Part shown: positions 9,266-16,466 of the stretch, piece by piece | Position numbering within the stretch: position 1 is the first letter of the stretch | Layout of the letters: the number at the start of each line of letters is the position of its first letter | DNA from: Phoronis ovalis | Taxonomy: Eukaryota; Phoronida; Phoronidae | DNA length: 16,466 nucleotides | Assembly (NCBI GenBank): GCA_028565635.1 | Contig: JAOXYB010023648.1 | Span: 1 to 16,466 of the forward strand | Direction of reading: 5' to 3' | The notes under the pieces: model-generated | The model's input: the letters and a program-made list of their open reading frames with translations, nothing else | Told to the model about the DNA's origin: nothing | The model's database searches: none | Translations under genes and position numbers: made by a program

Positions 9266-12200
9266 GGAAGAGTGTACAGAAAATTTGGTAAGTTTTTTTA
9301 CTTCATTATTTAAATTTTCACCCTATTTGAGCAGTCATATAGTACCCACCTATTGTATTGCACTTGAAGCACCAATTTTTAATGTAATCATTTTATGTTG
9401 CACTTGATGTAACAATATTATATATTACAAGATAAAAACGATGCCCCATACGTACACACCAGTTCATCGTTCGAATTTGGAGTAATGACCTTTTCATGTA
9501 AAAAAGATAATTTATTTTCAGAATGTTTAAATGAAAAGTTATCAATTTGCATTGCAATATTAGTTAAACATGGATCCTTTTCGGCTTTCTGTTAGAACAA
9601 ACACAAAATGTGTTGGCGTGTCTCTCTAATAAAATGCATTTTAGTTAGCAAGGCTATTTGATTTGGTGTTTTGTTTAGGTTGACCTTAAGATTTCTTAAT
9701 AGTATCATCCCTTCTAATAACATTTGATACTCCACCATGCTTTCATTAGAAACAGCAGGCAGCATTAAACACAAGCAGATTATTGTATTATTTGTTAACC
9801 TATAATTATGTGTTCACAAGTGCTTAGTAGTTTACTACTTCCTGACTACAAGTGGTTGTGTTCAATCTAATCTGGGACTAATATTTTCAGCTCCAAAGTT
9901 TGTTATCAACAGCAGCTGCTGGACTTTTTATTACATAATTTATGTTTGTCCTGTTTGTCTCCTGGATGTTTTAGCTGTATTTCCTTCTTTAATTGATTTT
10001 GCTACATGTTTCAAGTTTAATTTCTTAATTTACAATGATTTTTTTTAAGTGTTACATCATTTACACAGCTGCTTATATCTAAACCCAAGAAAGATTCTTG
10101 ATGTATAATATTAATAGGGATGTACATGAGTAAAAATTGACATGCAAACTGAACCTTAAAAATGACAAAATTTGTATTTTTGCCTTTTAGTGGTATAGGA
10201 TTGGTAAAAATCGACACACCAATTAAACAGGGGGACATAGTGACACACTGATAGTTTAAGGGACCCATGTGGATATCACTTATAACAATTTTAGTAGCAT
10301 ATTGTCATTTTTATATTATTATATCTTGACTTTTATGCATCTGTGACATAGCAAAATTTTCTACAATGTAATATAATTTACATGATGCTATTGTAGAGGA
10401 CTATGAACTCGATTTTAATCATTCTATATTTCCATCATGTACTAATTTAAGTACATTTGTATACTGATGTGGTCCAGTGAAAGCATATGACTCATGTACA
10501 TAATTATTAATGATAATCCTAGATTTTAGACATTATTCAAGGTAGTAACCCAGTAGGGTCATGGATCAATGAAATGTATTATATAAAATAACATATCATG
10601 AAACGAATGCGCAAACTATCGACGTCAACTGAATAAATAATAATATAACTATTTAAATGCCATGAGGAATCACCCATGCGAGTTGTCAGATTTGAAGGAT
10701 ATGTTCTAGCATGGTTTAGTTTTGTTCGGTTCCACATTAACCTGCAATAAAATCAGTGTAAATCTAAGACCTGAACCTGTGATCATATTGGTTTGTTAGC
10801 ATTTTATGTTCAACATTAGCTGTCAATGAATTGCAAAACCAAATTTTCTTGAAAAACACCCAGTTCCAGGCATGTTTTATGGGATTTTATAGTGTTTGTA
10901 ATGTTTAACATGAGACTGAAAGCTTAGATCTTCGTTCTTCATGGTCTATGACATTATAGAATACCATTCCTAAGTTTATGCAAATTAGGGCCTGATCTTC
11001 CAACTGGAGGTAATCTTTCCACTTTGCATCCATCTGGTAGTGATAAACTAAAACAAAAGTTTTCTGTGTAATCTTTAGATATCTAGTGGGTGAGTAAATT
11101 TGTAGGTCATTGTGAGGACAATGACTTGTAAATGAAACATTTATTTACAGCCCACAAGGTGTGGTAGTAAATACTGCACCCAGATATTCCCAGGAATCCT
11201 GAAAAAAATATTACAAATCCATCTGCTAGCTTTTGTTTCTATTTATTTATAGTTAAGAAAAACAATGCATACTTTCCAGCTACTAGAATATTATGTACTT
11301 TACAGGAACCTTTGACCTGCTCAACCTTGAGCAAAGTTATGCATGTCCAGTGCATAATTACCAAATATTTTGTAATTATAGTTGAATTTAAAAAAAAATT
11401 ATATTGTAAGCTAATTTCTAATGTAATTGCTCTTATTTTTATTTCTTTTGAGTTACACTGTTTAAAATTTGGTTTAATTGCTTATCTAGACTGCTTATTG
11501 TGATTCAGTGTAAATGTCATTCTTTCCTGCAATTAAAATTTGTTTACAACTGTTCACAAGTCAATAACTTCAGTAATGGAATGATAGAGATATAATGCTG
11601 CTTGAGGAAAATCACCAGCAATTGGTTTTGTATGGTCTCAAAAAGGGAAACTGTAAATTTCTCCTTTTTGTATGTGTTTATTTAATGCCTGATTGTATGT
11701 GGGGTGGCATATATCCAGGGGTTGGGGCAGTCAATATGGGGTACCCACGTTACAACATGGCTTTTTAAAAAAGTCCTTAACAAAGTGAAATTCTGCAAAA
11801 AATACACCCCTAAGGAAGTGAGTTTTTTGAAAAAAATGCACCCGTAAGGAAGTGACTTTCATATGACAGGGAATACACATTCTGATACACATAGTAAGTT
11901 TTCTTGACTGTATTTGCACCCCTAACGAAGTGAAATATTAACGATTACCCTAACGAAGTGAAATTTCAAAGCAGCACCCCTAATGAAGTGTCACACCTCC
12001 AAAAAAAACACCCCTTTTCATGATTTTAGCCAAAAAAACACCTGAGCGCGTTACGCGCCGGCAGTTTAAAAAACATACCCAATTTTGTTAGAACATGCAT
12101 ATCCACTTTCATATTGACTGCCCCCCCCCCCCAGGGCATATACTAGCTACCAAGCATTACAATATTACTGAACACCAAATCCAGGCGCTGACTGTGGCAG

Positions 12201-14168
12201 ACCCTACCATGTTTTTTATAGTACCTTGTACCTCTTTTCTCTGCTTTCGCCCTCCCAGGATGCACATCTTTGTGCACAAAGTTCCTGGTTCATGTATTAA
12301 CTGGGATGTTTTGATATTTGCAAATAAAGTGTGCAGCAGAAGAACTGTGATGAGAAAAGTAAGTCTATGACTGACAGAGTTTTACAGGGGCATTTTTTTT
12401 CAGCTAATTTTTTTACTCATATCTGTTTCATAAATTTATTGACCCTTAATGCTGTATGCTTTGTTGTTTTTGCTCCTATGATCAAGAAATAGCTTTCCAT
12501 TGCATTTTTAACATTGCAGCTTTTTTATGCTAAGAACACGATTGCATCTAATAATACTCAGATTATTCTGTTTACTATAATAGTATTTATCTGATCCTTT
12601 CTAACAACATCTTATCAGGCTGCCAAATTTGATTATTTAGTGTTAGAAAGTAAGAGATCTCGCATTACTTTTTTCATTTAAATAATCATGAATAATATAG
12701 GTGTCATATTCTTTCCTTAAGGCTAACAGTGCATAGTTTACAGGTTTTAATACTCATTTTTTCATAACTACATACACTATTATTATAGCTGCAGTACTTA
12801 AGATACTGTGCAAGCAGATGTATCTAGTATTTGTTTATATCAGCTCAAAAATTCTTGTGGTTAAAATATGATAAAATACAATTGATACAGTCTAGGGCAA
12901 GATAAAAATAACAATAAGTGTTTTGAGCTTTTTGTTTGAAAGGTTGCAAGCATAGTAAAAGTTAAAAATATAATTTGATTTTACAAAAATGATGTTTGAG
13001 GAAGGTCAACAAATTTACTTTCACAGTGAAATATGCAAAATTAAATGTGAAATCTCAGAAAATTAAAATGTGAAACTAATAGATGTATGAGACATGGATA
13101 GCACCAGCTATTTACATAGACATAAGCAGCTTTAAATCCAATAAAACAAAAGAAAATTGTTTAGCAATGATGCAACTGTGTAGCATTAGCATTATTCTTA
13201 AAAAATTAGGCAGCAAATTCCTTGTTACTAGTTATATGACCTTTTCTCAATGTCGCATTTTGGTATGAAAATATGTAAGCAATGTGCACATTGAAAATAA
13301 AACATACATTTGTTTATTTGTACCCTTGATCAAAACAGCAAGCATATACTAATAAGTATATAATACAGAAATGTGTACATTTGACTGGAAACCTTGAATA
13401 ATGAGTAAAATTTTAATAAGTGATATTAAAGCAGAAAAATTTAAAATATGGAACCAGCAAATAGATGAGACGAGGGTAGCGGCAGCTATTAACGCAAACA
13501 TGAAGTCCGCTCCATATCTTAAAAAAATATGTTTTATGACAATGCCATTGTGATTGTGTATGATGGCATTATTCCTAAAATAGAAAATTCCGCGGGAAAT
13601 TTCTTGTTGATCATTTCATGCCCTTTTCATAAACGTCACAGTTTGGAATAAAAATATGTTCACCAGTATGTTAAAAATAACATTTACATTTTTTTTGCGC
13701 ATTCGATCAAAATAGCAAATATATGCTAGTGTCATAGTATTATAAATTTAGTTAAACTAGTGTTAAAATTTAAGGAAATAATTTTCAGACTACTGTTAAG
13801 CATGCAAAATGCTTAATGGTAATTAGGCAGCCTGTTACATTAACACAGTTATGCATAACCATATAAATACATCAATTTAATCTAGTATTTGTACCTAATG
13901 TTTCTGCTTTTGTTTCTTAGCTTAAAAATATTATTATTTTTTCTGGGTGGCAAATAATGGGTGTTTAGTATATGTGTTGATATTAAAATAGCATCAGCTT
14001 TCAACAGCAGATTTACATGACTTTTTTATATCCAAAACTACTATTATCCCCTTTTCATGTTAGATGTCTGTTTCTTTTGAAGTTGATAACAATTTAAAAC
14101 TTTTTTTTCAGAATCAAACCAGTCTGGTGAGCATTGACTTGTGTAATGTATCATGTGCAGAAGCTATG
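9174..14168 (+). CDS. Secreted or membrane protein N-terminus, ROS1/Sevenless-like receptor kinase (partial, tentative)
   Basis: Two exons are seen. Exon 1 is 9174-9287 (38 codons, donor TTG|GTAAGT). Exon 2 is 14112-14168 (19 codons, acceptor TTTTTTTTCAG, donor ATG|GTGAGT). Both junctions are phase 0. Residues 4-20 are a hydrophobic signal core (IVVFLLSLGLGFTFVV). Four cysteines follow at 30, 34, 49 and 53 as C-x3-C, 14 residues, C-x3-C, with N-glycosylation sequons NQT (39) and NVS (50). A TGA lies two codons before the ATG in frame, which fixes the start. From knowledge of the family, vertebrate ROS1 begins its ectodomain with C-x3-C-x2-N-L and a later C-x3-C; here C-x3-C-TENL fits well. 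The fibronectin and kinase exons would lie beyond the right edge. Another cysteine-paired secreted protein remains possible, since only 57 residues are visible. Confidence 0.5.
9288..11703. other. First part of the plus-strand gene's 4.8-kb intron; nothing recognised
   Basis: AT-rich DNA between exon 1 and the first clear repeat. Open frames such as 9774-9592 and 10268-10017 on the minus strand are short, lack recognisable motifs and have no splice or start context. A stretch at 11151-11252 preceded by a TTATTTACAG acceptor reads with a C-x3-C pair and is treated as a finding, not as a called exon. Confidence 0.5.
11775..11990 (+). repeat. Six copies of CCCTAAnGAAGTG motif
   Basis: Copies begin at 11775 (CCTTAACAAAGTG), 11808, 11841, 11920, 11948 and 11978, at spacings of 33, 33, 79, 28 and 30 bp. 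AAAT or ACTTT-like bases often follow each copy. The pattern suggests a subterminal tandem repeat with about a 30-bp period inside the inverted-repeat element. A 62-codon minus-strand frame (11919-11731) is a by-product. Confidence 0.75.
12046..12058. repeat. GC-rich palindrome GCGCG-TTA-CGCGC
   Basis: A perfect 5-bp stem around a TTA loop inside the inverted-repeat element, conspicuous in AT-rich surroundings. It may be a landmark of the element family. Confidence 0.6.
12148..13055. other. Intron sequence without a confident gene
   Basis: AT-rich. It contains one exon-like stretch at 12259-12358 (strong pyrimidine-rich acceptor, GTAAGT donor) that is discussed as a finding. No coding homology was recognised in the remainder. 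Confidence 0.45.
13056..13357 (+). repeat. Diverged direct repeat, copy A
   Basis: Aligns with copy B at 13432-13736 over about 300 bp. Shared landmarks in the same order are AGATG..AGAC...GGTAGC..CAGCTATT, GCATTATTC, CTTGTT, CCTTTTC, ATGAAAATATGT-like sequence, and GATCAAAA-AGCAA-ATAT-CTA. The 61-codon open frame at 13083-13268 within it has no counterpart in copy B and is not called as a gene. Confidence 0.75.
13432..13736 (+). repeat. Diverged direct repeat, copy B
   Basis: Second copy in the same orientation about 75 bp downstream of copy A, with the same ordered landmarks and many substitutions and small indels. The similarity may continue a little beyond each end. A weaker resemblance near 13990-14025 hints at a third, decayed copy. 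Confidence 0.75.
13796..13816. repeat. Perfect 8-bp hairpin TTAAGCAT-GCAAA-ATGCTTAA
   Basis: Stem arms at 13796-13803 and 13809-13816 around a five-base loop, in the intron just upstream of exon 2 of the plus-strand gene. Its function is unknown and it may be chance in AT-rich DNA. Confidence 0.5.
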
Positions 14169-15000
14169 GTGAGTTTCATAAGAATGTCCCCACTTTATAC
14201 ATTGCTTTCTGTAGTCAAGTTCAAATTCAAATGTTGACATTGACTATATAGTCCTTTTAATAGAATGCAATTGAAGGCAGCGGAATTAAATTGTCGACTG
14301 TGTTGCGTGTAATTGTACTCTACTGAGAATACAGAAGACGATTGCACTATTTATTGTTTTCCTTCAGTTAATGCTTGTCTTGATATTCTACATTAGCTGG
14401 TCTACAGGCTAAAGAAAAACTAATTGTCATATCACCAGTTATTAGTTTGTTAATTGACAATTTTATTATTATTTTTTATTGATAACAGTGCTATCAATAA
14501 GTAATGAAAGAAAATAGAATTAACTGACAGTGTGCAACATTTCATTCAAGTATTGGCTAAAATTGAAGCAAGAACTGAAAACATATATATTATCTACCAG
14601 TCATTAGGGACAAACAACTTATACCATTTATAGTTCTTCTGTACTCCCTGAAGTGATTTCTGTTTTGTTTTTGGATATAATTATGCACAACATGTGTTTG
14701 GTTAAAATAGTAAGTGTGTAGGCTGGAACTGAACTGTGCATTTTTCTATGGATTTAAGGCACTGTGAGCAGATTAGTATGCTATTATTCATATGTAGAAG
14801 CATTTTGGTTATTTACTGTCTGAGGTCTATTTTAGAAAGATTTAAGAAGATATGCATATAACATGAAATAACTTGCAGGTGGAGTTGTAGATTATAAAAA
14901 TGTTTTACTAATTTTTGCTGATCCTTCTCGTGTTCAGTACCTACATTTTCAACGATTATAGTTTTGGCACTATACCTACATGACCACATTATCCAGTGTG
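14169..15000. other. Start of intron 2 of the plus-strand gene; no exon found
   Basis: I looked for a phase-0 cysteine-rich exon after acceptors near 14367 (CCTTCAG) and 14878 (CTTGCAG). Each runs into a stop soon afterwards with no suitable donor. A 9-bp perfect hairpin (TTATTGATA / TATCAATAA) lies at 14476-14484 and 14492-14500. Confidence 0.5.
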
Positions 15001-15482
15001 ACATACATGTTTTTGTGCTGCTTTTTTTGGCGACGGGTCTGGACCGGCATCACCCACCATGATAAATTAAATCTCACAGTTTCTGATCAGGCATAAACAT
15101 GTTTAAGTCATATTTTTTTAGATCCAGTCAGACCAATTTTTTCAACGAAATAATTAATGCAGTTCAAAATAAAAAGAATTATTTAAAATTTATTGATTTA
15201 AAACTATTTACTTGATAATTCTATCACATAAGTGTTCGAGGGCCTGTTTTAAGTATACCGCATGTTGATGGTTCACGTTTTTTTGGTGGCTAACCCATAG
15301 CCTAGCCAACTTTCGCACTGTGATTGGCTGTAAGTGACATGCCGTCATTCATTGATCAGCTGTTTTTTTACTAGATATGAGTTTACGATGAATGTTTCGG
15401 GAAATGAGTCCCTAGATAAATCGTCCACCGTTCGCACGGCATAAATAATCGCGATTTTTAGTTTCAATCACAATTTTTTTTC

Positions 15483-15505
15483 AATCCACCTCCTTTTGGT
15501 GGATT
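15483..15505. repeat. Perfect 8-bp hairpin AATCCACC / GGTGGATT
   Basis: Arms at 15483-15490 and 15498-15505 with a seven-base loop (TCCTTTT), just to the right of the first AATCGCGATT motif. It could be part of the same element. Confidence 0.6.
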
Positions 15506-15960
15506 AAAAATGAGAGATTTCTCGCAAGCATTCCAGTGTTCTCCATGACCACTTTTAGCGTGGTTCACCGCCACGCACTCTCAATCAACACCACGCACTT
15601 CTGCGCTGAGAGCCACCCAGTTTTTTTGCGCGCTTGTAGAAAATCCGTAAGCTATTTCTTGCCGGAACAGATTTTGGCAGGAAGTGTGACTCATACCATG
15701 CTGTTTTGTTATTAAAGTGTGATTAGGGCTTATCCTCCATTAATCCGATAATACTTTCGAAAAAATTACAATGGAATATGTTACAGATTTATTCACACAG
15801 ATTATAAAAACTTCAAAAGGTAAACTTTCTCTCCATTGTCTCAGTTTAAGTGCCTAATAGTTTAGCAGTACTGGGTCACCAATTTGCCACTATTTTGTTT
15901 ATTTTATGCCAAGTCAGTTAGCTAGCCTTGTTTCACTAGTCTCTAAAGCCTTGTTCGCAT

Positions 15961-16028
15961 GGGCAATCGCGATTAAAATATTAGCTAGAAAAAAAATCTA
16001 GCACAAAACTTTATTCGCGATTATGACC
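15961..16028. repeat. Imperfect fold-back around an A-rich loop
   Basis: The left arm GGGCAATCGCGATTA pairs imperfectly with the right arm TTCGCGATTATGACC. At the centre, GCTAGA (15984-15989) pairs perfectly with TCTAGC (15997-16002) around seven As. The whole could form a hairpin of about 68 nt. Confidence 0.6.
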
Positions 16029-16395
16029 GTTCGCACTATAAACATTCAATCACGATTGGTATTCATTCAAGATAACCTTGCATTCGTATTCAAAAGCATA
16101 ATTTTGTAAAAAAAACAACGAAATACATATAGTTTTAAGTTCACACCTAACAACGTCACCTTTGGCATGAAGCTATACTGATCAGATTTGGCGGTTCTTT
16201 TTCAATTCATTTCCTAGGAATATCATTAAATATTTAAAGCAAGATACCTTTGAAATATTTAGTTATTGGGAGTTGAAAATTGTTTTTCCTATGTAAATTT
16301 AGTGAAGAATCCCATAACAGATCTATAAAAATTAAGTAACATTCTTTTGATTACTTAAAAATCACATTGGGTCAAATCAAAGTTACCTGAAAGCC

Positions 16396-16461
16396 TGTTC
16401 CCACTATGCACGCTTAGCTACCAAAACAGGCTAAGCGCGCTAAACTGGTATAATGGGAACA
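16396..16461. mobile_element. Short terminal palindrome, likely MITE or element end
   Basis: TGTTCCCACTATGC at the left is mirrored by TATAATGGGAACA at the right (reverse complement TGTTCCCATTATA). Inner GCTTAGC and GCTAAGCGCGC segments also pair. At 66 bp it is either a minimal fold-back element or the end of a larger one reaching past the window. No target duplication can be assigned at the window edge. Confidence 0.55.
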
Positions 16462-16466
16462 CACAC

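Larger units (their letters stand above)
11704..12147. mobile_element. Inverted-repeat (MITE-like) element with internal periodic motif
   Basis: The 15-mer GGGGCAGTCAATATG at 11724-11738 recurs exactly as its reverse complement at 12110-12124. The similarity extends outward on both sides (ATAT..CC.GGGG), giving terminal inverted repeats of roughly 35 bp and a total of about 440 bp. A 12-base C run (12121-12132) sits in the right arm. GCATATA occurs at 11707-11713 and 12136-12142, but it lies within or at the inverted repeats, so a target duplication cannot be defined. There is no open frame of transposase size, so the element would be non-autonomous. The superfamily is not determined. Confidence 0.65.
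15429..16050. repeat. Cluster of GTTCGCA + AATCGCGATT motifs
   Basis: GTTCGCA occurs at 15430-15436, 15953-15959 and 16029-16035. The palindrome AATCGCGATT occurs at 15447-15456 and 15965-15974, with an ATTCGCGATT variant at 16013-16022 and a CAATCACGATTGG variant near 16046-16058. In each same-strand pairing the two motifs lie a few to some 15 bases apart. This is consistent with ends of a short inverted-repeat element present in more than one copy. Confidence 0.6.
15001..16395. other. CpG-richer, repeat-bearing block; no gene recognised
   Basis: Compared with the preceding intron this block has many more CpG dinucleotides and several fold-back sequences. No open frame or exon-like stretch was recognised. 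It probably consists of one or more dispersed elements within or beyond intron 2. Confidence 0.45.

Noticed and set aside
10017-10268. 83-codon minus-strand open frame
   Set aside because: No motif, start context or splice signals; consistent with chance in AT-rich intron DNA, though a decayed repeat cannot be excluded.
12095-12370. 91-codon plus-strand open frame
   Set aside because: It starts in the right arm of the inverted-repeat element, crosses the poly-C run and has no recognisable domain.
14813-15004. 63-codon minus-strand open frame
   Set aside because: No recognisable motif or splice context; chance open frame.

Overview
The window looks like AT-rich nuclear DNA from an invertebrate animal. 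The genes are split by GT-AG introns, a degraded CR1/L2-type LINE and several short inverted-repeat elements are present, and there are no bacterial-style operons or ribosome binding sites. The sequence does not allow a narrower placement; a marine deuterostome or lophotrochozoan would fit.

Layout. Positions 933-8703 on the minus strand hold one complete ten-exon gene. Its exons join without a frame break into a 598-residue DUF4140/DUF4139 protein, related to C. elegans F37C4.5 and, more distantly, to bacterial 'mucoidy inhibitor A' proteins. About 470 bp upstream, a second gene starts on the plus strand at 9174. Only two small exons are visible, 9174-9287 and 14112-14168. They encode a signal peptide followed by two C-x3-C pairs. 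This arrangement resembles the extreme N-terminus of ROS1/Sevenless-type receptor tyrosine kinases, but the visible part is short and the assignment is tentative. The two genes are head to head and may share a promoter region (8704-9173).

Repeats fill much of the rest. Intron 1 of the DUF4139 gene carries the decayed 3' part of a LINE reverse transcriptase. That copy is split by a 357-bp piggyBac-like MITE with TTAA target duplications; removing the insert and one TTAA rejoins the reading frame. The 4.8-kb first intron of the plus-strand gene contains a roughly 440-bp inverted-repeat element (about 11704-12147) with six copies of a 13-bp motif inside, and a diverged 300-bp direct repeat pair (13056-13357 and 13432-13736). 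From about 15000 to the right edge the sequence has more CpG and contains fold-back sequences, including a terminal palindrome at 16396-16461.

The two genes share no obvious pathway. No tRNA, rRNA, CRISPR or viral gene was recognised.
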